Part shown: positions 35,430 to 43,631 of the stretch, piece after piece
How positions within the stretch are numbered: the first letter of the stretch is position 1
Layout of the letters: the number at the start of each line of letters is the position of its first letter
Origin: Larkinella humicola
GTDB taxonomy: Bacteria; Bacteroidota; Bacteroidia; Cytophagales; Spirosomataceae
Length of the DNA: 64,000 bases
Assembly: GCF_008727875.1 (NCBI RefSeq)
Contig: NZ_VTWS01000001.1
Coordinates: 186,001 to 250,000 of the forward strand
Direction: 5' to 3'
Program-made: the position numbers and the translations under genes
The notes under the pieces: generated by a model
Told to the model about the DNA's origin: nothing
The model's database searches: none
What the model saw: the letters and a program-made list of their open reading frames with translations, nothing else

Positions 35430-36167
35430 TTATATTACTTTTGCTTCGGTTCGCAACAACTTGATCAGCGTTTCGGCTTCCGAAGCGGGGATCATTTTGC
35501 AGGCTCCGCGGGCGGGTGGGAGTTCGTAGTTGGCAATGTGGGTGAGGGTTTCTTTGCCCGTGGGTTCCACCACCTTCAGCGGTTTGGTGCGGGCACTCAT
35601 GATGCCGCGCATGTTCGGAATTTTCCATTCGGCAATCGGTTCCTGACAGCCCAGCACCAGCGGCAAACCGGCTTCCAGTTCTTCGTGACCGCCTTCGATT
35701 TCCCGCGTGATTTTGGCCGTTGAACCCTCGATGGCTAACTTCATAACCGGCGAGATGGACGGAAGTCCCAACATTTCGCCCACAATGCCGTGGACCTGAC
35801 CGCCGTTGTAGTCGATGGATTCGCGGCCCATCAGAATCAGGTCATAGCTGCTTTCTTTGGCAATGGCGGCAATTTGTTCGGCCACAAAATAGGCGTCCGT
35901 TGGCTCGGCATTGACCCGGATGGCGTCGTCGGCACCAATGGCAAGGCACTTCCGAATCACCGGATCGGCGTCGGATTCACCCACGTTCAAAACCGTGACG
36001 CTGCCTCCCAGTTGTTCTTTCAGCTCGACGGCCCGCGAAAGGGCGTAATCGTCGTAAGGGCCGGTAATAAACTGCACACCCGCTTTATTCAGTTTGGTAT
36101 TGTTATCCGTGAGGGTAATTTTGGTGATCGTGTCCGGAACACTGGTGACACACACTAAAATCTTCAT
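35430..36167 (-). CDS. etfB: electron transfer flavoprotein subunit beta
   Basis: A 245-residue protein starting MKILVCVTSVPDTITKITL, with the EtfB core YDLILMGRESIDYNGGQVHG and the signature VLGCQEPIAEWKIPNMRGIM (two short conserved stretches). It binds AMP and pairs with EtfA. A clear -7 box TATTTTTG lies about 30 bp upstream (36203-36196 on this strand), so etfB is the first gene of the pair. Confidence 0.96.
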   Translation of the reverse strand: MKILVCVTSVPDTITKITLTDNNTKLNKAGVQFITGPYDDYALSRAVELKEQLGGSVTVLNVGESDADPVIRKCLAIGADDAIRVNAEPTDAYFVAEQIAAIAKESSYDLILMGRESIDYNGGQVHGIVGEMLGLPSISPVMKLAIEGSTAKITREIEGGHEELEAGLPLVLGCQEPIAEWKIPNMRGIMSARTKPLKVVEPTGKETLTHIANYELPPARGACKMIPASEAETLIKLLRTEAKVI

Positions 36168-36195
36168 GTTATCTGTGGTTTAGAGGTGATGGCGG

Positions 36196-36203
36196 CAAAA
36201 ATA
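36196..36203 (-). promoter_or_regulatory. -7 box of etfB
   Basis: TATTTTTG on the minus strand matches TAnnTTTG and ends 28 nt before the etfB start. No clear TTG is found at the ideal distance, so this rests on the -7 box alone. Confidence 0.55.
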
Positions 36204-36249
36204 CAAACTTGTCTTAAATAAAACGTATGCGTGCATACTAATATTTGGT

Positions 36250-36284
36250 GCCGGCGTAAACTGAAAACCGAATACCGTAAACTG
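36250..36284. repeat. single arm of the TTTACGG-word repeat
   Basis: GTAAACTGAAAACCGAATAC followed by CGTAAACTG repeats the right-arm words of the inverted repeats at 17051 and 31734, but no left arm is seen here. It lies in the leader of the TPR gene. Confidence 0.65.
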
Positions 36285-36291
36285 TATCCCT

Positions 36292-36618
36292 ATGAACGAT
36301 ACTCGAATTCAACTGTTGCTTCAATTTATAGAAGAACAACCCGAAGATCCTTTCAATGTTTACGCCCTGGCGATGGAATACCGGGACGAGCAACCCGCTC
36401 AGGCCCTGGTTTATTTCCAGCAGTTACTCGAACAGCATCCATCCTATTTGCCAACCTATTACCACGCGGCTGCCCTCTATGCCGAACAGGAAAACCGGCC
36501 AGCAGCGGAGGAAACCTACCAGCAGGGAATAGAACTGGCCCGTGCGCAAAAAAATGAAAAGGCGTTTCAGGAATTGAGCCGGTCTTATCGGGCGTTTCAG
36601 GATGACGACGAATACTGA
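36292..36618 (+). CDS. tetratricopeptide-repeat protein (108 aa)
   Basis: A small soluble protein with about two TPR-like helical hairpins: DPFNVYALAMEYRDEQPAQALVYF and PTYYHAAALYAEQENRPAAEETYQQGIELA. The pattern of small and large hydrophobic residues (A at 8, 20 and 27) fits TPR. Such proteins act as protein-binding adaptors; the partner is unknown. It has no signal peptide. It is divergent from etfB. Confidence 0.8.
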   Translation: MNDTRIQLLLQFIEEQPEDPFNVYALAMEYRDEQPAQALVYFQQLLEQHPSYLPTYYHAAALYAEQENRPAAEETYQQGIELARAQKNEKAFQELSRSYRAFQDDDEY

Positions 36619-36688
36619 CCATACTGGGTTTGTTTACAGTAGGCCGTGCGGTTTTCGTACTTACTAGGGCATAAACGAATTCACGATT

Positions 36689-37534
36689 ATGAAAAAACAG
36701 GTCTTGCTGACCTCGCTGGTTTGCCTTCTGGCAATCACCACGTTTGGTCAACGGTTTGGTAAAACGTTGAAAGATACACCGGGTATGGTGTCGTATACGA
36801 TGCGCAACGAATTTGCGAAAGACATGCCCGGCACCCTCGACAAAATTAAGGCGATGGGCATTTCGAACATGGAGTTCTCCAGCCTGTTTGGAAAAACCGC
36901 TGCCGAAATTCGCGCGGAACTTGACAAACGAGGCATGAAATGCTCCAGTCACGGCGTTGGCTACGACGACCTGATGAACAAAATGGACATGGTGGTTCAG
37001 AATGCCAAAACGCTGGGCGCGAAGTATGTCCGGCTGGGATCGGTTCCGCACAAGGGAACGTATACGCTGGAAGCCGCCCAGAAAACCGTCAGTGACTTTA
37101 ATTTGATCGGCAGGCAATTGAAAGACAAAGGGTTGGTGTTTGTATATCACAACCATGGCTTCGAATTTGAGCCCTACGAAAACGGAACCCTGTTCGATTA
37201 CATCGTTCAGAAAACCGACCCGGAAGCGGTGAGTTTTGAAATGGACGTTTTGTGGGTTTACTTCCCCGGACAGGACCCGGCCAAGCTATTGCTAAAATAC
37301 CCGAAACGCTTCAAGCTGATGCACATGAAGGATGTGAAAAAAGGTGTGCAGGGGAATAGGTCGGGAGGAACCCCGCCCGAAAACGACGTGGCCCTGGGAA
37401 CGGGACAAATCAATCTGCCGGAAATTCTGAAAGCCGCCCAGAAAACGGCCATCGAGTTTTTTTACATCGAAGACGAAAGCCCGACGGCCCAGCAGCAGGT
37501 GCCGCAGAGCATGGCGTATCTGAAAACGATTTAA
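36689..37534 (+). CDS. secreted sugar phosphate isomerase/epimerase family protein
   Basis: A 281-residue TIM-barrel protein of the xylose isomerase-like superfamily with a signal peptide (MKKQVLLTSLVCLLAITTFG). Conserved regions are VYHNHGFEFEPYENG, VSFEMDVLWVYFPGQDP, KLMHMKDVKKG and EFFYIEDESPT, which give the His, Glu and Asp metal ligands. Secreted members are common in Bacteroidota and often occur with Gfo/Idh/MocA genes. Here it stands alone, followed by a 39-bp hairpin that probably ends transcription. Confidence 0.87.
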   Translation: MKKQVLLTSLVCLLAITTFGQRFGKTLKDTPGMVSYTMRNEFAKDMPGTLDKIKAMGISNMEFSSLFGKTAAEIRAELDKRGMKCSSHGVGYDDLMNKMDMVVQNAKTLGAKYVRLGSVPHKGTYTLEAAQKTVSDFNLIGRQLKDKGLVFVYHNHGFEFEPYENGTLFDYIVQKTDPEAVSFEMDVLWVYFPGQDPAKLLLKYPKRFKLMHMKDVKKGVQGNRSGGTPPENDVALGTGQINLPEILKAAQKTAIEFFYIEDESPTAQQQVPQSMAYLKTI

Positions 37535-37623
37535 TTGTATGGGAACACGGATCGGACAGATCAAAACAGATTTCAATCTGTGTTAATCCGTTTTGATCCG
37601 TTAGATCCGTGTTCCCATACAAT
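37534..37623. repeat. inverted repeat / likely bidirectional terminator
   Basis: The 39-nt arms 37534-37572 and 37585-37623 pair with few mismatches. The outer 20 bp (ATTGTATGGGAACACGGATC) are perfect. It sits between two convergent genes. Confidence 0.8.
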
Positions 37624-37647
37624 CAGGCAAGGAAATTCACCAGGTGT

Positions 37648-38625
37648 TTATAAACTTGCGCCCAGGTAGGATACTGTATAATTATAGGTCTCCGTTGCCA
37701 GCAATTGCGGGTATTGATCGTCGTACCGTTTCCGTTCCGTTACATACCCATCGGCGTTCAGGGAATACGTAAAATTTGAACCATGGTACCCCATGCCTTC
37801 AACCTGCCAGTTGGCCGCCGACAATAAGCTTTTACTCATCTTGCCGTAAATCTTCAGATACCGTTCCGGAATCGCCTGAGCATAGTAATCGATGTAGCTG
37901 TACGGGGTAGGCAGAAGAATCCAGTTGAAATTTGTTGGATATTTATCCTCAACGTATTCAATCACATTGATCTGACCCGGGTTCTGGGATTGACGGGTTT
38001 TGTTTTCCAGGTATTTGAGCGTAATGGTATACCACGGTTTTACCTTCGACATGCCTTCCCAGTAGGTCGTCACCAGATTCAGGTTGCCCTGTGCGTTGTA
38101 ACTATATTCGGTCCGGTTAACGGCTTTGTATTTTTCTCCGCAACTGATTAATTGACCCTTTGCATTGTAAGCATACACCCAGGTACGGACTCGGAATGGG
38201 TCGTTTAAGTTAGAGTTAAAAGGGGTTTGCAATACTTTGTAGTCGACTTGCTCCGATTCGTAGCAGCGGTTGGTGGCCGGGTCGATCAGGTACGTGTCCT
38301 TGAAAGCCATTTTGCCGTTTCGGTAGGATATGGCCTGGATCGTATTGCCGTTGTAGGTGTAATCACGGTGGAATTCCGCACCCTGGGTCACTTTTTGCAG
38401 CCGACCATCGGGATAGTACGTTAAAATCGCATTCCCCTGCTGGGTTAAGGTGTACTTTTTCGCCACGTTCACCACGATGACGTCATCAGTTGCTTTTTGG
38501 GCGGACGTATTTTCCCGTAGTGGTTGATCGGGTGTAATGGCACTGTCTTTCTGGCAGGATACCAGGCTGGTAGATAAGGCCAAACCAATGGCCAGAGCGG
38601 TTTTTTGAAATGAGTTGTTGTTCAC
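37648..38625 (-). CDS. hypothetical lipoprotein, beta-rich (325 aa)
   Basis: The protein begins (GTG at 38625) VNNNSFQKTALAIGLALSTS followed by LVSC, a clear lipobox with Cys at about residue 24. The rest has many short YxYN-type strands (YTYNGNTIQAI, YAYNAKGQLIS, YSYNAQGNLNL), resembling RHS/YD-like or DUF4595-type sheets found in Bacteroidota lipoproteins. The longer frame to 38859 runs through the divergent promoter and is rejected. Function unknown. Confidence 0.75.
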   Translation of the reverse strand: MNNNSFQKTALAIGLALSTSLVSCQKDSAITPDQPLRENTSAQKATDDVIVVNVAKKYTLTQQGNAILTYYPDGRLQKVTQGAEFHRDYTYNGNTIQAISYRNGKMAFKDTYLIDPATNRCYESEQVDYKVLQTPFNSNLNDPFRVRTWVYAYNAKGQLISCGEKYKAVNRTEYSYNAQGNLNLVTTYWEGMSKVKPWYTITLKYLENKTRQSQNPGQINVIEYVEDKYPTNFNWILLPTPYSYIDYYAQAIPERYLKIYGKMSKSLLSAANWQVEGMGYHGSNFTYSLNADGYVTERKRYDDQYPQLLATETYNYTVSYLGASL

Positions 38626-38802
38626 TGTTGTGTCGATTAAAATGTTGTTGCGCTGCAAAGTTGGCAGGCCCGGGTGCAGAAAACGAGTCGGAATACATAG
38701 TTGGTAGCAGAATGCCCATAACTCTCCGGAAATGAGTATTGATGAGTCTTTTGCTATCTTGCCAACTGATCGATCCCATTGACTCAACCATCCGTTTCCC
38801 GA

Positions 38803-40461
38803 ATGACCAAATCGAACTTGCCCCAGGCGTTTCGCCACCCTTACGAATTTGATCCCCAATTCAAGAAATCCGTTGCGTATTTTTCGATGGAATTTGCCAT
38901 CGATCAGGCTTTAAAGACCTATTCCGGTGGCCTGGGTTTTCTGGCTGGATCGCACATGCGGAGTGCCTATGAACTGAAGCAGAATGTGATCGGCATCGGC
39001 ATGCTCTGGAAGTATGGGTATTATGACCAGACCCGCAAAACCGACAACGCGATGGATGTGCTGTTTCGGGAAAAAATCTACAGTTTTCTGGAAGATACCG
39101 ACATCAAATTTACCATCGACGTTCACCATACGCCGGTTTGGGTCAAGGCCTATTACCTGAACCCCAAGCACTTCAACACAATTCCGATGTTTTTTCTGAC
39201 CACGGACATCGAAGGCAACGACTGGATGGCCCGCTCCATCACGCACCGGTTATACGACAGCATTACGTCGGCTAAAATTGCGCAGTGTATGGTGTTGGGC
39301 CTGGGTGGGGCGAAACTGCTCGATGAATTGACGTACGAACCGGACGTGTATCACCTGAACGAAGCCCACGCGGTGTCGGCGGCTTTTCACTTATACCAGA
39401 AATACGGTAGCGCAGACGAAGTTCGCAAACGGATGGTTTTTACGACCCACACCCCCGAAGAAGCCGGCAACGAAAAACACGACATCAACCAGTTGAATAT
39501 CATGAGTTTCTTTGGGAAAGTGCCGCTGGAAACCGTGCGGGAAATAACCGGTATCGAAGACAACGTGTTCAATCACTCGCTGGCGGCCTTGCGACTGAGC
39601 CGGAAGGCCAATGCGGTTTCCAAACTGCACGGCGAAGTGTCGCGGCATCTGTGGGGGTCGTACAGTGGCATTCCCGAGATTACACACGTGACCAATGCGC
39701 AAAATCAGCGGTATTGGGCTGACCCTGAACTGGAGCAGGCCCGAAAAAAGAGCGATGGAAAAACCATTGCGGAGCGGAAGAAAAGCCTGAAAGCAACCCT
39801 GTTCAAAACCGTGGCCGATCAGTGCGGCAAATTGTTCGACCCGGAGGTGCTGACGATCGTCTGGGCCAGGCGGTTTGCGGGCTATAAGCGCCCGGATCTG
39901 CTAGTGCAGGACGACGAACGCTTTCACCACCTGATGAATCATCCCGAGTACCCCATTCAATTTATCTGGGCCGGAAAACCGTATCCGTCCGACGAAGGCG
40001 CTACGCACATCTTCAATTCGCTGGTGTACCGGAGTCACCTCCACAAAAACATGGCGGTTTTGACGGGCTACGAACTGGCACTTTCGAAACAGTTGAAAGA
40101 CGGCGCTGATCTGTGGCTGAACACGCCCGTGGTGACCCGCGAGGCATCCGGCACGAGCGGCATGACGGCGGCTATGAATGCGGGAATCAACTTCTCAACC
40201 TTCGATGGCTGGATATGCGAGTTTGCGGAGCACCAGAAAAATGCGTTCATCGTACCGGTGGCCCAACCCGGATTGTCGCCCGAAGAACGGGATACGCAGG
40301 ACCGGAACCACTTCTTGGATCAACTGGAAAACGAAATCATGCCGCTTTATTACGATAAACCGGCTGACTGGCATCGCCTGACGCTGCAAAGCATGAACGA
40401 CGTCAACGCGTTTTTCAACTCCAACCGGATGGCAACGGAGTATTATCAAAAAGTGTATTGA
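38803..40461 (+). CDS. alpha-glucan family phosphorylase homologue lacking the PLP lysine
   Basis: A 552-residue protein of the short GT35 (alpha-glucan phosphorylase) type. YFSMEFAIDQALKTYSGGLGFLAG, VYHLNEAHAVSAAF, and VWARRFAGYKRPDLL are family hallmarks. The PLP-site pattern E-A-S-G-T-S-G-M-K-x-x-M-N appears as EASGTSGMTAAMN, with Thr455 where Lys carries pyridoxal phosphate. By family it would release glucose-1-phosphate from glucans in the cytoplasm, but without that lysine normal catalysis is doubtful. The ATG at 38803 is chosen over a TTG at 38779. The gene is followed by a 28-bp perfect hairpin. Confidence 0.85.
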   Translation: MTKSNLPQAFRHPYEFDPQFKKSVAYFSMEFAIDQALKTYSGGLGFLAGSHMRSAYELKQNVIGIGMLWKYGYYDQTRKTDNAMDVLFREKIYSFLEDTDIKFTIDVHHTPVWVKAYYLNPKHFNTIPMFFLTTDIEGNDWMARSITHRLYDSITSAKIAQCMVLGLGGAKLLDELTYEPDVYHLNEAHAVSAAFHLYQKYGSADEVRKRMVFTTHTPEEAGNEKHDINQLNIMSFFGKVPLETVREITGIEDNVFNHSLAALRLSRKANAVSKLHGEVSRHLWGSYSGIPEITHVTNAQNQRYWADPELEQARKKSDGKTIAERKKSLKATLFKTVADQCGKLFDPEVLTIVWARRFAGYKRPDLLVQDDERFHHLMNHPEYPIQFIWAGKPYPSDEGATHIFNSLVYRSHLHKNMAVLTGYELALSKQLKDGADLWLNTPVVTREASGTSGMTAAMNAGINFSTFDGWICEFAEHQKNAFIVPVAQPGLSPEERDTQDRNHFLDQLENEIMPLYYDKPADWHRLTLQSMNDVNAFFNSNRMATEYYQKVY

Positions 40462-40467
40462 TGCGCT

Positions 40468-40537
40468 GCCGATTGCCTGATTGCAAGCCCTGTCAGGTTT
40501 TTCAACCGCTGACAGGGCTTGCAATCAGGCAATCGGC
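40468..40537. terminator. 28-bp perfect hairpin, likely terminator
   Basis: Arms 40468-40495 and 40510-40537 are perfectly complementary, with the loop GGTTTTTCAACCGC. The right arm overlaps the last codons of the convergent gene at 40525. It can serve both genes as a terminator. Confidence 0.8.
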
Positions 40538-41250
40538 CAGGATGACTGCCCTTCGTGGTAGACATTCGTCAAACCGCCCAGCCGGGCGCGGCCCTGCCAG
40601 TCGTAGTCAAGTTGGTCGAGACCCAGCATGGCAATGTCTTCCAGGGTAACGATCCGTTTGTCTGGTTTGAGGGTGCCACCAAACTCGCCGGGTCGGGCCG
40701 ATGGGTTCCACTGGTACTGCGGATCGACGAGCGTTCCACGCGGATACATGATGCCCGGTTGGCCTTTCCCGATCAGGTTGAGGTCAAGCGGGTGGCCGTC
40801 GGGCGTTCCCGGAACCAGCCCCCAGCCGTGGCCGACTTCGTGGGCTTCGGTAGTCGAGCCGTCGAAACCGACATTGTCGAGCCGGAAAAAACCGGTGTTG
40901 CTATTGCGGCCATCCATGTAGGAAATACCGCCCAGCGGGTTGTCGGTTTCGGTTTCGATCCGGAAAAACAGCTTTTTGTAGTCGCGGTTTTTGTGCAGCA
41001 GCGGTCGCGGATCTTCGCTGTAAAAACCGCTCACCTGAAACCGGATGAGGTAATCCGTTTCATCCAGCGACAGAATGATTTCGGGGCGATCCCAGACCCG
41101 CCCGACGTTGTAGGCAATCCGTTGAGCGAGATCGTCCGTCGCAACCGACCCGTAGAGATACAGTTCTGCGAAAACGGTCAAGGTCTGTTCGGATTCGTTT
41201 TTATAAACGTTATGGTTTCCCAGGATCTGGGGGAGCGACAGCGTTGGCAT
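40525..41250 (-). CDS. metzincin-like zinc-protease homologue (241 aa)
   Basis: A protein with a zinc-protease motif, AHEVGHGWG (His137, Glu138, His141, Gly144). In classical metzincins (HExxHxxGxxH) the third ligand follows directly, but here position 147 is Pro and the next His is 153 in GTPDGH. A possible Met-turn, PGIMYPRG, follows about 15 residues later. There is no signal peptide, so it may stay in the cytoplasm or leave by another route. The N-terminal 120 residues are unrecognised. Its end lies inside the hairpin at 40468-40537. Confidence 0.6.
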   Translation of the reverse strand: MPTLSLPQILGNHNVYKNESEQTLTVFAELYLYGSVATDDLAQRIAYNVGRVWDRPEIILSLDETDYLIRFQVSGFYSEDPRPLLHKNRDYKKLFFRIETETDNPLGGISYMDGRNSNTGFFRLDNVGFDGSTTEAHEVGHGWGLVPGTPDGHPLDLNLIGKGQPGIMYPRGTLVDPQYQWNPSARPGEFGGTLKPDKRIVTLEDIAMLGLDQLDYDWQGRARLGGLTNVYHEGQSSWPIA

Positions 41251-41349
41251 TTTTCTGTGACGGACAGATACACACGTGAACCTGATCTACTAACGATGGT
41301 AGGGGGGCTATGGTGTTCCAGTTTGGGTTTTAACCCAAAAAAACACCCC

Positions 41350-42165
41350 TCAAAGCCCGGCCACCAATTCTTTCATCAAGGCCGTCAGGCGGGGTTCGGC
41401 CACGGCGGCAGCGGCCAGAATTTTCGGCAGGCTGGCTTTTTCGAGCGTTTCGGGAATGCACAAATCCGTGATGACCGAGCAGGCAAAAACCTTCAAACCC
41501 ATCTGATGCGCAACAATTACCTCCGGGACGGTCGACATGCCAACGGCATCAGCACCGAGTTGGCGAAGCAGCCGGTATTCGGCTTTGGTTTCCAGTTGGG
41601 GGCCGGTCACGCCAGCATACACGCCTTTCTGGATCGGGAACCCCAGTTTTTTCGCAATCGACCGGGCCAGCCAGATCAGATCCTTGCCATACGGTTCGCT
41701 CATGTCGGGAAACCGGTCGCCAAGCTGGGGCGAATTCTGACCCCGCAACGGACTTTCGGGTAAAAACAGGCTGATGTGGTCTTCGATGATCATCAGATCA
41801 CTGACGTCGTACGCAGGGTTTAGCCCACCACTGGCATTGGAAATGAGCAGGGTTTCGACGCCCAGCCATTTCATCACCCGCACCGGAAAGGTGATCTGCT
41901 GCATCGAATAGCCTTCGTAAAAGTGAAACCGCCCCTGCATCACGACCACCGGTTTTCCCGACAACGTGCCGAAAATCAACTGGCCGGAATGCGATTCGAC
42001 GGTGGAGCGTGGAAACCCCGGAATGGAGGCATATGGGATCGCTGCGTTGATTTCTACTTCGTTGGCGAGGGCTCCCAAACCGGTGCCGAGAATGATGCCA
42101 ATGGCTGGTTGCGTGGGATGGAAAGACCGGATGAGGTCGACGGCTTTCAGAATCGGCTCAATCAT
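41350..42165 (-). CDS. purine nucleoside phosphorylase, type I
   Basis: A 271-residue trimeric-type [19 protein letters not shown] (phosphate loop), [51 protein letters not shown] and [15 protein letters not shown] are all family signatures. It splits inosine and guanosine with phosphate to give the base and ribose-1-phosphate, for purine salvage. The ATG at 42165 (MIEPILKAV) fits the family start; the longer frame to 42279 crosses the leader hairpin at 42205-42241. Confidence 0.95.
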   Translation of the reverse strand: MIEPILKAVDLIRSFHPTQPAIGIILGTGLGALANEVEINAAIPYASIPGFPRSTVESHSGQLIFGTLSGKPVVVMQGRFHFYEGYSMQQITFPVRVMKWLGVETLLISNASGGLNPAYDVSDLMIIEDHISLFLPESPLRGQNSPQLGDRFPDMSEPYGKDLIWLARSIAKKLGFPIQKGVYAGVTGPQLETKAEYRLLRQLGADAVGMSTVPEVIVAHQMGLKVFACSVITDLCIPETLEKASLPKILAAAAVAEPRLTALMKELVAGL

Positions 42166-42204
42166 AGGGGGTTGAGGGTCGAATGGGTAGTTAAAAAGAC
42201 TTTC

Positions 42205-42241
42205 GCTTTCGCCCCGTCCTTTAGGGGAACGGGGCGAAAGC
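42205..42241. repeat. 13-bp hairpin in the leader of the PNP gene
   Basis: GCTTTCGCCCCGT (42205-42217) pairs perfectly with ACGGGGCGAAAGC (42229-42241) around an 11-nt loop that can itself pair (CCTTTAGG). It lies about 40 bp upstream of the PNP start and downstream of the flavoprotein gene stop on the same strand, so it may terminate that gene. Confidence 0.7.
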
Positions 42242-42288
42242 CAACGCGAAACTAAATTATCAGGAATAATTTCTAACACGGATCATGC

Positions 42289-43524
42289 TTACAATCCAAT
42301 GTTTTTTCCCACGACATATCCCGTGGTCCAGGCATTCTGGAAATTAAAACCGCCCGTAATTCCATCGATGTTCAGGACTTCGCCCGCAAAGAACAGTCCC
42401 GGTTGCGTCCGGCTTTCGAGCGTTTCGGGCTTGACATTGTCGGTGGGAATACCGCCACAGGTCACAAATTCTTCCTTGAACGTACTTTTTCCGGAAACCG
42501 CATGGGTGTTGTTGGTCAGCAGGTTGATCAGCCGGTTCTGGGCTTTGGCGGGTAGTTCGGCCCAGCGTTCGGTTGGCGAAATACCGGCTTCGGTGGCCAG
42601 TGCCAACCACAGGCGGGCGGGCAAGCCAAAGAGCGATTGGGTGGCTACCTGCTTTTTCGGATGTTGCTGCCGAAAGGTCTGCATCTGTTCCCGAACCTGG
42701 TTTTCATTCAGGGCACCGAGCCAGTTGATGCGGATTTCGTGCCGGTAGTGCATCGCTGCGAGATCGCGCGCAGCCCAGGCCGAAAGCCGCAAGACCGCCG
42801 GGCCGCTGAATCCCCAGTGTGTAATCAGCACCGGCCCACGTTGTTCCTGCTTGGTGCCGGTAATGCGCATCACCGCGTCCGGCACGGCAACCCCCGCCAG
42901 CGCCAGCAACGGATTGTCGGGGGTGTTGAACGTAAACAGCGACGGCACCGGCGGAACGAGCGTTTCCTTTTCGGGTTCATCCAGTCCCGGAATCCAGCCG
43001 TAGGAAACCGCCTGCGGATAACCGCCAGCGGCCACCAGAATGCGGTCAGAAGGCAGGGTTTCGTCGGTTAGGGTTTCGATCTGCCATTGATCGTCCGGGC
43101 GGGTGATCGTTTTGACTCCGCAACTGGTCCGAATCCGGATTTTCAACCGGGCGGCCTCCTGGAGTAAACACGAAATGATGGTTTCGGACGAATCGGTAAC
43201 CGGAAACATGCGGCCGTCGGCTTCTGTTTTCAGGCGGACGCCCCGGCTTTCAAACCAGGTTACGGTGGCGGTGGCGTCGAACTGTTTAAGGAGCGGGCGC
43301 AAAAAAGTCTCCCCGCGCGGGTAGTTTTTGACCAGTTTGCGGTTATCGAAACACGAGTGGGTGACGTTACAGCGTCCACCGCCCGAAATCCGGACCTTGT
43401 TCAGGACGGTTTTACTTTTTTCGAGTAAGGTGATTTCGGCATCCGGAAAGGTTTCGGCGGCTGTGATGGCACCAAAAAAACCGGCAGCACCTCCACCGAT
43501 AACGACAATTTTTAAGGTTGGCAT
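42289..43524 (-). CDS. NAD(P)/FAD-dependent oxidoreductase, HI0933/BaiN family
   Basis: A 411-residue flavoprotein. The N-terminal FAD motif VVIGGGAAGFFGAI, the HI0933-type RISGGGRCNVTHSC and the C-terminal VTCGGIPTDNVKPETLESR and GEVLNIDGITGGFNFQNAWTTG are typical of this family, which includes BaiN. The natural substrate is unknown. I use the ATG at 43524 (MPTLKIVV); the nine bases upstream to 43533 are not needed. Confidence 0.92.
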   Translation of the reverse strand: MPTLKIVVIGGGAAGFFGAITAAETFPDAEITLLEKSKTVLNKVRISGGGRCNVTHSCFDNRKLVKNYPRGETFLRPLLKQFDATATVTWFESRGVRLKTEADGRMFPVTDSSETIISCLLQEAARLKIRIRTSCGVKTITRPDDQWQIETLTDETLPSDRILVAAGGYPQAVSYGWIPGLDEPEKETLVPPVPSLFTFNTPDNPLLALAGVAVPDAVMRITGTKQEQRGPVLITHWGFSGPAVLRLSAWAARDLAAMHYRHEIRINWLGALNENQVREQMQTFRQQHPKKQVATQSLFGLPARLWLALATEAGISPTERWAELPAKAQNRLINLLTNNTHAVSGKSTFKEEFVTCGGIPTDNVKPETLESRTQPGLFFAGEVLNIDGITGGFNFQNAWTTGYVVGKNIGL

Positions 43525-43631
43525 GCGGTTCAACTGGGAGTGGGCAAGAAAGACAAAATTAATAACCTTTATCTTGTATTCGGTAACAATTATCGTCAGT
43601 TCTCTTTGGATTGTATTCGTAACTTAGCACC

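Noticed and set aside
38626-38859. N-terminal extension of the 37648 lipoprotein
   Set aside because: The extra 78 codons overlap the glucan phosphorylase start on the other strand, while the lipobox fits the GTG start at 38625.
40555-41763. Long plus-strand frame (402 codons) opposite the metzincin-like and PNP genes
   Set aside because: It lies antisense to two genes with clear family motifs, spans the gap between them, and its translation has no recognisable domain.
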